Assembly: GCA_035772405.1 (NCBI GenBank) | Contig: JAYKKM010000350.1 | Location: forward strand, 1,798,001-1,862,000 | Source of the DNA: Chrysogorgia sp. JL179-B06 | Lineage: Eukaryota > Cnidaria > Anthozoa > Scleralcyonacea > Chrysogorgiidae | Direction of reading: 5' to 3' | Length of the DNA: 64,000 bases | Part shown: positions 32,741 to 43,699 of the stretch, piece after piece | How the letters are laid out: each line of letters begins with the position of its first letter | Numbering within the stretch: position 1 is the first letter of the stretch | Position numbers and translations under genes: made by a program | The notes under the pieces: generated by a model | The model's database searches: none | Told to the model about the DNA's origin: nothing | The model's input: the letters and a program-made list of their open reading frames with translations, nothing else

Positions 32741-33263
32741 TTACTCTGCTTTTAGGGTTTTAAATGGAGTTCTAATTATTTGTTGCTTTGATTTCACAAA
32801 CATTGAAACTATTCGATGTAAAAGAATAATACTTGCCAACTCCTCTTCACCAGAGAAAACACCAACAACCCTTTCCCATTCCGTACGCAAATTCTTGCTG
32901 ACTGACAAATGCTTCAAGCACTGGACCACAGTATCTTTATCGATGCCCAACTTAAAAAATTCTTGAATCTCTGTGCAAAATAATAAATTCCAAAACCAGG
33001 TCATTCACGAAAAACAAATATTGTCCAGATACTTGGCGCTGATCTTTGCCAAATCGCTCAAAGAATCCAAGCACACACTTCTTTGTTACCTCCATAGCAG
33101 TGCTGTCATCTCTCGATTTCTTTATTGAAATAACTGTAGTGCCGGAATTAATGATATCCCTAGCTCGTTTTACGGGCCAACCAGCAGCCTCGTACCCAGG
33201 TGCTTGTTTTTCTTTGCATGACTTGCGGGGGCTGAGCGTGCAGGGGCTTTTGGGGGAGGACAC
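32741..33263 (-). other. Open frames of unknown function left of an inverted-repeat element
   Basis: Two overlapping minus-strand frames, one with VSGQYLFFVNDLVLEF and one with EIQEFFKLGIDKDTVVQCLK and LRTEWERVVGVF, read like coding sequence but match nothing I recognise. The right part overlaps the end of the 33187-35013 element. Confidence 0.25.
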
Positions 33264-35015
33264 GAGGGAAGGAAGCGCCTGGCAGAAAATGAATTGAACA
33301 TGGCCGACGTTTTATCATTCATAAATGTAAATGAGGGAATCGTTGAATTGTTGTTGGAAATTGTTGTAGAATCCAGATTATGAATGCACTGCCAAAAGAG
33401 AATTCTTTCTCGAAAATGGCATTGTTTATCATTTCCGAATTTAATAGAAACAATCGTCAATCGAGAATTTAGCATTTCTGACAGGAACGAATCATTGTGA
33501 ATCAGCAGACACGAACAAGAAAGAAGAGTGTGTCCAAGGGTGTGTGGAAAAGATGTGGGCACATTTTATGTGTACAATGACAAATTATGCTTTTCTTTTG
33601 TATTATATTATATTGAAATTACAATAAAGAACTTACAAGGATTATAATATTATAACTTTTCTACTACTGTAATTTTATGTGGATGCAGTTTGGTTTGTGC
33701 TGTGCACGAGCGTGAAGCTTTGCAATTTATTTGCTTGTTGCTATATTATGCTAGAATCTTAAATTCTTATAGCAAAGGAAATAAACCATGCGATGTAGAA
33801 GCCACTTCTCTTCAAAATTATGTAACAAATCACAGAAAATTTCCTTCTCCAATATATGCCTCCCATATCACTACATCCTTTCAGACCAAAGAAGCAGATA
33901 TGCTCCATCTTTTTCATTTCTTTTTCAATTTGTTCCTTTTACAATTTTGTTAGTGTAGTGCAAAATATACCATTCATTCACCTATTTTTATGGAATGTGT
34001 TTCAAACAGGGTGATTCTAAAAAGCGTGATTCTAAAAAGCATACAGTACATTGTTTCACGTTCAATCGTTATGGTCATTAGTTGAATCTGGAAAAGTGCT
34101 TTAATAGCTCGAGTGAGAATATTCTTGTCATTGGATGTTAAATCAAGCAAATCCATCAACAAAGACTGTTTGACATATACATCTGAATCTTCATGATCAG
34201 CAAAATTATGTTCTAACTTGGTTGATTCTGTCTTCTCTCATTGCACTGGAGAGACTGGACAAATTGTATGCTGAAAAATACAATGAAAAACACATTACAA
34301 AAAGACTGTTTTACTTTCATACACAGTACCCCGGTAAAGATTCATATCTGATATACTGAAGGAGTTTATTTCATTCATTATGCTAACCGGCAAATTGTTT
34401 GGGTTTGGACTCAGTGGCAGCTTTGGAGTTTGGACTCTGGTGTCAAAGGATGATTTGGTCTATCCTTTACAGGAGTGCTAGTATAGCATCAGGTTCTACA
34501 AATTTGTCAACAAATATATTTCAACACAATTTTCCTTACTTTTTAAATATAAAATATTACCACAAACAAGTAGATAAATAAGGAATATTGAAGGTAAAAT
34601 TGAATATATATATATAACCATGAACATTCAGTTCTCCAAATGATATACGTTTAATTCATCATCAGAACTTGGGATGCTATTCTTAATTCAGATAATAATT
34701 CAGAGGCAGATAATAATAACAAAGCGGTAATATATAAAACAAATTGCGAATAGCACATGTAACTAAGGCCTGTTTTAAACGTCGAACTTTTCATGTTCCG
34801 AATCTGATGTAAATTAGCAAAACCATTTGTTCGACGTTTGTTTCAAACAGGCCAATATGCCGACAAAGGGAAATACCGAAATATACAAAATATTACCTTC
34901 AAATGACAATTCTTGAAGCGATTGCTTCTGCCAGGCGCCAAATTGTCTTGTCGCGTCCTCCCCAAAAACCCCCGCAAGTCGCGCAAAGCGACAATTCTAG
35001 CTTGTACCCTTGGAA
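33187..35015. mobile_element. DNA element with about 90-bp inverted ends
   Basis: The left end (CTCGTACCCAGGTGCTTG, GACTTGCGGGGG, GGGGGAGGACACGAGG, GCGCCTGGCAGAA) is mirrored at the right (TTCTGCCAGGCGCC, CGTCCTCCCC, CCCCCGCAAGTCGC, GCTTGTACCCTTG). The layout resembles the RecQ-bearing elements at 7.8 and 44.4 kb. A plus-strand start with MADVLSFINVNEGIVELL lies just inside the left end. No transposase is visible. A smaller MITE is nested near the right end. Confidence 0.65.
34767..34853. mobile_element. Small foldback MITE
   Basis: GGCCTGTTTTAAACGTCGAAC is mirrored by GTTCGACGTTTG and AAACAGGCC within 87 bases. Its ends resemble those of the MITE at 28431-28573. Confidence 0.8.
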
Positions 35016-35600
35016 ATTGAACTAAACTATCCCTACGTTTCCAGTTTTGATATGCAAAGGAGTTTTTGTTTTCCAGAATGCTACAGTAAACCAAAGTAAA
35101 TGACAGTATACCATGCAGTCAACCACAGTAAACCTTTATATAACTTGAGTGGTTTAATGTGGTTTACTGCGGTTTACTGCGGTTTTCTGCAATTTCTGGC
35201 ATTGTTTATTATTGTTTATGGCGGTTCACTGGTAGTGTTGCATATATTATTTTTATTTCTACCAGCTGCTGTGGTGCGTTGTGTATTTATATGCCACAAA
35301 CTTCCTGAAACTCTTAAAGCAATGTTATGGCTCACTTAATTCATAAATAGCTTGAGTTTATTGCATTGCGTGTGAAAACGTTTACGTGCACAATATGTGA
35401 CGTGCGATCTGAAACTATGGATTGTTACTGCACTTTTTACCAGACGGACTCGCTTCTAGTTACATGTTGTACTTGCGTGCTTATATTAATGCACCTAGAA
35501 ATGATGCTCTGAGACGCTTTGTTATTCTGTCAAAAATTATCTAATAATAAACTAGGAGTTCTTATCAGACGTGAAATGCTGCCTCTGGACTGACACAGGA
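35016..35600. other. No recognised gene
   Basis: Repeated GGTTTACTGCGGTTTACTGC words lie near 35159-35183. No coding similarity. Confidence 0.4.
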
Positions 35601-35617
35601 GCAGTGGTACAGTGGTA

Positions 35618-36084
35618 GACATTTTGCGCAACGGACATTTTGCCTAAAGACATTTTGCCGAAAGACAATTTGCAATGATTTCTACCAAGATTAACATGTG
35701 TGGAAATAACAAGTTTATTTATATCGTATATTGTATATTACAATCATGACAAATAAATATTATAATGCTGTTAACAAATACATATTACTATACAATGGCA
35801 TATAATATTTTACGAGCATTAGCTAACTAAAATTTCCCGACTAATATTAAACACGCATTTTAAGAATATTAAAAGAATATTTAAAAGTATATCATGTAGT
35901 TTTACAAACTATGCGCAATATAATTATAATTATGCGTAGGCATTGAGCAAAACAATTAATGAGTTTTGTTGTAAAAAAAATGTTTTTTTATTATATGTCC
36001 TTTGGGCAAATAGTCCGTTCGGAAAATAGTCCGTTCGGTAAAATATCGTTCGGCAAATTGTCTTTCGGCAAAATGTCCGGCCAC
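35618..36084. mobile_element. Non-autonomous DNA transposon with 9-bp target duplication
   Basis: The left end has reiterated ACATTTTGCC words (GACATTTTGCGCAACGGACA). The right end has the mirror words GGCAAATAGTCCGTTCGG and GGCAAAATGTCC. The element is flanked by ACAGTGGTA at 35609-35617 and 36085-36093. The duplication length suggests a Mutator-like helper. The middle is A/T-rich without a gene. Confidence 0.8.
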
Positions 36085-36648
36085 ACAGTGGTACAAGGTT
36101 GGAGCAGTGTTCAGGATCAGGCATACCAGCAGAATGTTGCTAGAAATTTTCTATAGCATAGAGGATCAAGAATATAAACCACGTATCAAGCTAAGGCGAT
36201 CATATAGCCTTGAAATATTAAAATAAAACGGTATCATATGGCGCGTTTATGTCAAAATTAAATGTGACCATTTGAACGCCATATATCTAATTCGAACAAC
36301 ATTTACTCAAAAGAGCAAGCCTCACAAAGTTATAAATTTTCCATGATCAAGTGACACTTTTGCCAAATCGAACTGCACATTTGTAATATTTGCTGAATTG
36401 AACGTCGGAGTTTATAATAGTTATCTGGTGGTTGTGCGATTATATTTCAAATCGAACAAACGAACGGAAATAGGTGTTAACTCGGGCTACAGGCTACTTG
36501 GGCCTGAGTATAGTAATCTATTTCACAACACTCTCAACTTATGCTCAGTGATATTTAGATTGGGGAAAATTGATCAAGCGTCCCAGAGGGAGTGGAACGA
36601 GACGCACTCTTTGGTGCACGAATCTCCAGCATGTGGAGGGTGGGAGGG

Positions 36649-36826
36649 AAGCCCGTTCCACTTTCCTTCTACGACACTGATTTGAAATGAGCGGCGTTGA
36701 GGAGTGTTCTCCCGTGTTTTATAGCATCCCAAAAGAGCGTGACCTCATAACTATTCATTATCTCATTTCTAAAGCATTGTTTTGATCTAAATTACTTCGC
36801 ATTTAATTTTCGAGCATTGTGAATAG
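36649..36826 (-). repeat. Split direct repeat A2 (with B1 and B2 alongside)
   Basis: 178 bases from AAGCCCGTTCCACTTTCC to GCATTGTGAATAG recur at 42948-43125. Next to it the 63-65-base B repeat (TAGTAATCTATTTCACAACA to GGGGAAAATTGATC) occurs at 36824-36886 and 36511-36575. Confidence 0.9.
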
Positions 36827-37041
36827 TAATCTATTTCACAACACTCAACTTATGCTCAGTGATATTTAGATTGGGGAAAATTGATCTGCGCTTCCCCTTC
36901 TATCGTTCTTACTTTATTTATTTCTCATTTCCCCACACCATATTCTACAATTCATAACAAAACCCCAATCCTCATAAAACTCCCATTCCCAATCCTTGTC
37001 TCTATGATAGAAACCCTTGGGGTTATCTTGAGGAACCAAGT

Positions 37042-38366
37042 TCACTCGCACATGTCCGGAGAATCTAGTTGCTCAGAGGTTGTAGTAGTGTCGGGAAAGG
37101 CACACACAAATTGTTTTAACTGATTTAAGTCCTGCCACTCTTTAGAAACTTGAGTTAAGTCAATCGCGGCAAGCTTCGATGAAGCACCTGATGGATTTAG
37201 TACTTTCGCCAATTGGAGATAGTACAGTGCCATGTGTCATCTGGCCCATCCGACATGATCCATGATTTCCGATAACTCAGCACCTGTCAACGCGAGTGTT
37301 ATAGCACATCCTGCGTGAAATCCATGAAGGGTAGCGCCGGAATCGGCTCCCATTTCCGTAAGATAGACTTTAAGGCGCGCATCTGCTGCCGAATATGTAA
37401 ATGGAGCATTCACGACACTTCGTTTAGAATTTGTTGGCCGAAACAAATATCCTGTCGTCAAGTCAACCTTCAATTGGCGAGCCTTAGCAATATTATCTTC
37501 AACGCCTTTAACTGGACAGATAATTGACTGTGGATTGCGTCGAATACCAAAAACATTACTATGACCATCTCGTAACGTTTTCCCCCACACATGGTTGAAC
37601 AGGAGACCTTCATCGTTTGGGAATCTCAAGATTTCCGTGACTTTAACTTGACCCATATCCCCCGGGCGATCACCACTAAAAAACACTGCTTTAAAGTATG
37701 CCTGATCTCTGGCGATGATAAACTGTTGAGTTCCAAATGGGTTGCTAATTGGACCAGTTTATCCACAAAGAATGGTGTCGCCTGTTTCGGTGTAATACGT
37801 GCTTGCAGTTGTTCCGCAGTAATAGTACAAAGATATTCTTTGACAGTCTTATCCGTAGCAGGATTACCTATGCCAAGGTTCCTATCCCATTCACCCGAAC
37901 GGCCAGTAGCATGGAAAATGGCACGAAGTTTACCAATGTAAGAATCTACGGTGTTGTACGAAAGTCGAAGCGGACAACCGCATTGACATCTTCCTTTCAT
38001 ACCGAGAAAAGCACAGCTGTTGACATGGACCTGAGTTTTCCCGTGACGATCTTTGTATACAAGAAATCGGCAAATATCATTTGGAGTGGCTGTAGCCACA
38101 CTAGGAGACGCAGGTAGTGCGCCAAGAAAGGACTGCATTTCCATTTGCAGGGCATCTTTTTGTTTGGAATAACTTGTCGACTGTTGCATTAGTGATAAAT
38201 CACACAAACGCTTGTCAATCTCGGTCAACGGGATGTCCAAAGCAGCGTGAACCCGTGGATTACTTACTCGACGTGGATAGCCACATCGTTGACAGAACCG
38301 AAAATCCGCATCGTTGGCATAACTGCATTGTGGGCAAGACACCGAAGGAACAAATAGTTTAGCCAC
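37042..38366 (-). pseudogene. Tyrosine recombinase (integrase) of the DIRS-order element
   Basis: The N-terminus has a zinc ribbon (CPQCSYANDADFRFCQRCGY). A SAM-like region follows with VDSYIGKLRAIFHATGRSGE, and then the catalytic part, in another frame from about 37686, with GDRPGDMGQVKV, LLFNHVWGKTLRDGHSN and LTTGYLFRPT. The HxxR box reads LHGFHAGCAIT where the family has LHGFR, so the second catalytic Arg is His (CAC, probably from CGC). A stop (TGA) sits after HVGWAR, just before HMALYYLQLAKV, which supplies the nucleophilic Tyr. The enzyme would join circular cDNA to the target without a target duplication. A frameshift, a lost Arg and the stop make it dead. The length is otherwise complete. 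Confidence 0.9.
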
Positions 38367-38581
38367 ACGGGGAAGAGCCTATACACACCAAAATAAAACC
38401 AAACAAAACAATGTATGTAGCTGCAAGTCCCATTAGCAAGGATCTAAAGAGAGGGTGAGAAAATAGAGTTCACTCAAAGCGTAAAGCAAACGCCCATAAG
38501 TCGCCGGGAATGCCAGAATGTTCGGTCCAACCACCTCTAGACAGAACAAGCAATGCATTTGTATCTCCCATTGATGCTAAC

Positions 38582-40461
38582 TTAACAGTGTGGACAGAAT
38601 ATTTGTGAACGATTGGCCACCAGTATTTCTTTGGATAAACATCCAACGTAACCAGAGTGCACGAGCGTATCTGTTGGGCCAAAAAAACGCAACACGGGAC
38701 CAATCAAAATAAGCGGTGGAAAAACATACGGGACTTCAAGGAAGGGATAAACCGATGACAGATCCTGAGCGAAAAGGTGGACTCCCTGTGACCCTGGTGA
38801 AGGGTATGGAGTAAAATGTGGTAGAGGACGACCCTGGAGGTCTGGCATAGCATGTGTATGACCCAATTCCCCACCAAATTCTCGTTGAACTGTAGCCCAT
38901 ATTGTTGGATTCAAGCAAGCGTCACTCGACGACAGACGGCGAGACGGGGCGTCGGCCGGATTCTCCATTGTCGGAATATATACGAGATGAAGTGCGATAT
39001 TTAACTGCAACGTCGTAAAGAACAGATCCTTCATTGCATCATTCAATGACTTACTACGCCCGCCCTGGTTTTGCCAAGCATAGACTACCGTTTGGTTATC
39101 GACGCTCGCATCGACCCATGTGTTGCGGAGACGAGGAGCGAAGGAAAGTAACACCTTGTTCAGGGCGACCGCTGCCTTTGTAGCGATGTCACATGTCTGT
39201 TCATTTGTTGTCCAGTAATCGGAAGTGTGAAGCTCAGGAGGCGACAACAACACCCCCCCCCCCCCCCCCCCCCCAACCAGAGCCGGAAGCATCAGACGCT
39301 AGTTTAAGGGAGAGATGCTTCTCTTCGCGCCAAGGGAGAGGGTCATCCCAGGCCTCAAAAAACAGCCAATGACGAATTTCAATGTCAAGTGCCTGGTACA
39401 TAGTAATCGGTTTTCCTGTTCGTAATGCTTTCGTAATAGCCCGATGCATCTCCCATGTAAACAGTAAGGCAGCTGGAACACTAATTGAGAGAGAAATACA
39501 CTTCCCTGCCAGTCGCTGCACTGATTTTGTTTGAATTCTGGTCAACGATAAAAGACTTCGGGCAAAAGAAGAAACGCCTGCCTTAGCGAATCGGAAAGGA
39601 AACCCAAGTAAGGTACCACCTGCCGTGGAATAAAGATGGACTTCTTTAAATTGAGGAAATAGCCAAGTAGTACGAGGAGCTTCAAAATTACGTGCTTCGG
39701 GTTTTAGAAGTGACTGATATACCCCTTTGTTGGAGGCAATCTGCAATTGACCATTATGACGGTCGTCGATGTAAAGGGAGCATGGAATGCCAAGTGAACG
39801 AAAATAGTCACACGCCATGAGCCCAGTGGTATGATAAACGTAGGGAGAAATTTTCCATCCGAATGGTAAGGTGTTATAAAGAAAATACCAACCTCCCCAT
39901 TGCATACCAAAAAAATGTCCGGCTCTCTTCGGTTAAAAGAAGATGGTCGTAGCCAGACTGATCATCCAATATAGTTTGAAATGAACTAGGAGTAACATAA
40001 CGAGGCAAATTTGTAAGGGTGTCGAGGGAAAAAGGCCTGTCTACCATCCAAAGATTTAAGAAGCGGGCATCATGACACAGTCTTGGCTTGGATGGTTCAA
40101 CGGTTAAAGGTAATATCAAGTGAGGTGGGTCAACCCGACCAACTTTACCGAGTAAAGAAACAGCACCGGTTGTTAAACGGTCTAATAAGGTTTTCCGTAC
40201 AAAGTCAGCAAACTGTTTGCACGAAAAATTGTTTTGAAGATACACCGAGGGTGACCAATCAGAATGATAGGATTTTCCTTTGAAAATACCATTAAACGGG
40301 CGAAAATATTCGAAAACGGAGACCTTCTGCCGAACCCACTTCAAGACCTCAGCCTGTCGTGGAGAAGGAGTATTGCCCGCCATCGCCTGCCACTGATCAG
40401 CGTGATTGTGCAGCTCCCCCGCCGAAAAACAATTTGGATCGCGAAATTGTAACTCTGACAA
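38582..40461 (-). pseudogene. Reverse transcriptase-RNase H of the DIRS-order element
   Basis: From the right, the RT begins with WQAMAGNTPSPRQAEVLKWV, then fingers and palm with HLILPLTVEPSKPRLCHDAR and SFQTILDDQSGYDHLLL. A frame change near 39900 leads to YNTLPFGWKISPYVYHTTG and the catalytic SLYIDDRHNGQ. The RNase H part starts ASDASGSGWG. A 24-base C run (39252-39275 region) then shifts the frame to VLLSPPELHTSDYWTTNEQ, WVDASVDNQTVVYAWQNQG and NPADAPSRR. This is the RT-RH order and YIDD variant typical of the DIRS order. The two frame changes break it. Confidence 0.9.
39251..39276. repeat. Poly-C run of about 24 bases
   Basis: A homopolymer inside the RNase H coding region gives a run of Gly codons and a frame change. 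Either a true expansion or a sequencing/assembly length error could explain it. Confidence 0.9.
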
Positions 40462-41149
40462 GTCCGTCCATTGTCGACCATCAAGAACCCGAGCAACTGA
40501 ACCGGGCTGTCGCCTCCCCGCCAGGCTGTATTAGGTCTCCCCTCCAGTCAACCCATCGCTGGGGTAAATGAGAATCACGCGATGACTGTCCCTGATAGTT
40601 CATGATATTTTTGTCAAAATCGGCGTTGTATTCCCATGAGGCACAAGCAGAAGGAACATTGGATATCTGGATAAATAGATTGACGTAATAAAATTAACAA
40701 CAGACAGAATCGCCGAATATTCTCATGTTATCATTAATGGGGGACCCAATTAGCCAGCGGGAAGACGACAGCCATGACCGAGCAATTTGCTCAGGGAGTG
40801 TGTTTAGTTACTCTGTTTCACAGCTGCCACCCTCTCACCGAACCAAAAATGTCCTTAAAACTATAAGTACGTCGAGCTACAAAATGTAAGCCGAAATCAA
40901 ACCTATATAGGTATCGCAGAAAATGTAGACAACACAACAAATTATACAGAGTCCTTCGAATTTTTATTTATTTTATTTATTTATGTATTTATTTTTTATT
41001 TTCTTTAACACAAATTCAAGATTCAAAATCAGCCACATTGACCGAAATAGTTAAGTACGCAACTATCACACATCAACACTGAATTACGAAAATAAGTTGA
41101 CTAAACGTCTCACTACTGTCACTAAATCTTGTCAGCGACGGTTGGCCGC

Positions 41150-41690
41150 CGGTCGCGTTGGCCTGGAATTGGAGAATGGCTGAGTAACTCCATCCAATCT
41201 TCGTTGCGGACAACGGGCTTGGAAATGCCCAAAACGATTGCAGTAAAAACAACGCGTATTCCTATACGGTACCTATGCATTTCGTCTAGATGAAAACGCC
41301 GTATCCTTCATAGCACATTGGTGTTTCTTTTCTACTTTAGAAATAATATCAAGAATTTTCTCCTGATTCTTATCCCCAAGCAATGGAAGGAGAAAGTTAC
41401 GAAACTGTTCATTAGTTTCATCCATTTTCCCACGGAGAGTTTCAAACGTTAGTCTGTAATAGCCAGCCTTCTCGTGATGTGTATCATGTGCTGTATCCTT
41501 GAGCGACTCAACCAGGGCCAACGCATCATAACGATTAAATTCTGAGACTGGCCGTGTCGTTAATTGTTGGATCCGAGAAAGCAGTTGATCTACCAAAGAT
41601 GCATTCAGCATGTTCACTGTATTATTCAGTTCATCGTACTTTTTCTGCAGAGCTACAATCAAAATATTATAATCAACACGTCACATACAC
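41150..41690 (-). pseudogene. Gag-like protein of the DIRS-order element
   Basis: A 129-residue minus-strand frame starts after an intron-like acceptor (TTGATTGTAG near 41655). It has a coiled-coil-like start (LQKKYDELNNTVNMLNASL) and an alpha-helical middle (GDKNQEKILDIISKVEKKH). In the next frame is a zinc knuckle CFYCNRFGHFQARC (C-x2-C-x4-H-x4-C) at about 41210-41251 with an Arg-rich tail. A nucleocapsid-type RNA-binding role follows from the knuckle. An upstream start codon region near 42890 (MDDPQDVQIPQ) may be the first exon; I could not join it in frame. Confidence 0.65.
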
Positions 41691-41744
41691 AGAAACATAG
41701 GCGAACCCCTTCACGATATACAAAATCATAATGAGTGAACCAAA

Positions 41745-42235
41745 GGGCTTATACACACTTATCTTAGGTGAACTAACGCACCTATACACGTATCTTAGGT
41801 GAACCAAAGCACCTATACACTTATCGTAGGTGAACCAACGCACCTATATACACTCATCGTAGGTGAACCAAAGCACCTATACACACTCATCTTAGGTGAA
41901 CCAACGCACCTATACACTCGTCGTCTTAGGTGAACCAAAGCACCTATAGATACTTATCGTTGGTGAACCAAAGCACCTATCCACTTCTCGTCAGTGAACC
42001 AAAGCACCTATACATGTATCGTAGGTGAACCAAAGCACCTATACATGTATCGTAGGTGAACCAAAGCACCTATACACTTATCTTAGGTGAACCAAAGCAG
42101 GTCCATGCACTTATCGTAGGTGAACCAAACACCTATACGCTTATCATAGGTGAACTAAAACACCTGTATACTGATCGTATGTGAGCTAAAGTACTGATAC
42201 ACCTAGCTATACGCGTGCCTTAGATGAACCAAAGC
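41745..42235. repeat. Minisatellite, about 31-bp unit, in the element's leader
   Basis: About 15 imperfect units contain TAGGTGAACCAAAGCACCTA with TACACTTATC(G/T) spacers. Every unit carries AGGTG...CACCT, which are inverted to each other, so each could form a small hairpin. The array lies between the A1 repeat and the gag-like frame. Confidence 0.95.
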
Positions 42236-42239
42236 AGCC

Positions 42240-42947
42240 ACTATAGTATAGACGCACAGAACCAGCCCTATTAGGGCAGTTGACGGTCAAAATTCAAACT
42301 TTAAAACGTCGATAGCGATGGAAGTAATCCGGCATTGTAAGTGGCCCGTCACGGTGTAATACACCCAACATCAGACCAGAACTGTCAAGGGAAATGCACA
42401 CTGTACCGTATAGACTCGCTACGCCATTTATAATAAACCAAGATATTTTAGCTATACCATGTCTATACAGTGTCTAACATAACCCTCCTTGAACCCAACT
42501 AACTATGTAAACGGGTGTCGTTAGTTGTTTGATCAGTGAGCTGTACCCCCAGCCAAAACAAAACATATTTGTAGCCAAAATCAAATGGTTAAGTGTAATA
42601 AAGCGTAACGATGCATAATGACTAGCCAGTACGGCTCGTTTTAATCAAAAGAGAGCTAACCAAGCGACAAAATACTGATTTCGCAATATGAAGATGAAAG
42701 TTTGTAGAGCGCTCGTTTAGTTACTCACCAACTATAGTTGAGATTAATACAGTAGAAAGATGACTAAAGGAAAGATATATACCTCAAGCTTCTCTTCTGT
42801 CGTAAGGACTGCCTCGGCAGCCTGTGGAGGCGCTTGAACTGGAGGCGCTTGAACTCATCTTGTGGTATCTGAACATCTTGCGGATCGTCCATATATTATA
42901 TAGCTCGAACGGTAAACGGTGCTGGAGATTCATTATGTGTATTTAAA
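42240..42947. other. 5' leader of the DIRS-order element
   Basis: Between A1 and the minisatellite. It contains a 15-base duplication GGAGGCGCTTGAACT (about 42826-42855). On the minus strand a short ATG frame with a GTATAT donor-like end could be a first gag exon. Confidence 0.4.
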
Positions 42948-43125
42948 AAGCCCGTTCCACTTTCCCTCTATGACACTGATTTGAAATGAGCGGCGTTGAG
43001 GAGTGTTCTCCCGTGTTTTATAGCATCCCGAAAGAGCGTGACCTCATAACTATTCATTATCTCATTTCTAAAGCATTGTTTTGATCTAAATTACTTCGCA
43101 TTTAATTTTCGAGCATTGTGAATAG
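42948..43125 (-). repeat. Split direct repeat A1 (5' end of the DIRS-order element)
   Basis: 178-base near-identical partner of 36649-36826; it marks the 5' terminus in sense direction. Confidence 0.9.
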
Positions 43126-43156
43126 CACAACATATGCATATACTGCAATTTGAAAA

Positions 43157-43694
43157 CAGTGTTCGCCAGCAACGAAGTAAATTTACTTCGTTACTCTACT
43201 TAAGTAAAAAAATCAGTATTTACTTGTAACAAAGTATATTTTTCAACAAATACTTTTTACTTGTAACGAAGTAAAATTTTTGTTAAATAATTACCTTTTT
43301 ACTTCCTTACTTTTTGTTTTATCGGCAAAGTAAAAAAAGAAATTTGGAACGCGGAGTTGCGAAATACTCGGTCCACTCTCCATCGCTGGAGATCTAGAGT
43401 AGAGAAATCACGTGAAGTTCATTTTGCGTGTGTATGTGTTGGCAACTGTTGAGTTGGCGCCACCAAACAGCGCCCAGATTAAAGTACAGTACCAGATTAT
43501 CAATTTTCATTTGTCATGTTGGTTAGTGGTTCGATATATAGTTTGTTTCTGAAGTACTTTTCTGGAATATGTTTTGCCATACTTTTACTTTTACTTAAGT
43601 AAGATTTTCAGGCCATACTTTTACTTTTACTAAGTATAAACTGAGGAGTTACTTTTTACTTAAGTACAAAATATCAGTACTTCGCTGAACACTG
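43157..43694. mobile_element. hAT-like MITE with CAGTGTTC ends
   Basis: CAGTGTTCGCCAGCAACGAAGTA at the left is mirrored by TACTTCGCTGAACACTG at the right. Inner sequence is rich in AAGTAA/TTACTT words (TACTTGTAACGAAGTA). The 8-base flanks TTTGAAAA and TTTTAAAG match at six positions, compatible with an old hAT target duplication. Confidence 0.75.
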
Positions 43695-43699
43695 TTTTA

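Larger units (their letters stand above)
36511..43125 (-). mobile_element. Tyrosine-recombinase retrotransposon with split direct repeats (6.6 kb)
   Basis: In sense (minus) direction the order is A1 (43125-42948), gag-like gene, RT and RNase H, tyrosine recombinase, B1 (36886-36824), A2 (36826-36649), a 73-bp spacer and B2 (36575-36511). A1 and A2 are both 178 bases and nearly identical; B1 and B2 are 63-65 bases. This A1...B1-A2-B2 pattern is the split direct repeat of Ngaro/PAT-type members of the DIRS order. No methyltransferase domain is seen between RNase H and the recombinase. Frameshifts and lost catalytic residues show this copy is inactive. Confidence 0.85.

Noticed and set aside
33170..33562. 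130-codon minus-strand frame
   Set aside because: It runs through the G-rich inverted end of a DNA element and has Pro/Ser-rich low-complexity content; no domain.
34843..35339. Short frames at 34843-35094 (-) and 35100-35339 (+) as genes
   Set aside because: The first crosses the inverted end of a transposon; the second is hydrophobic sequence from A/T- and GTTTA-rich repeats without domain similarity.
41745..42235. Regularly spaced repeats resembling a CRISPR array
   Set aside because: Spacers are not unique, units vary in length, and the setting is an animal retrotransposon; it is a minisatellite.
43157..43164. Exact 8-bp hAT duplication at the CAGTGTTC element
   Set aside because: The flanks agree at only six of eight positions, so it is reported only as a possible old duplication.
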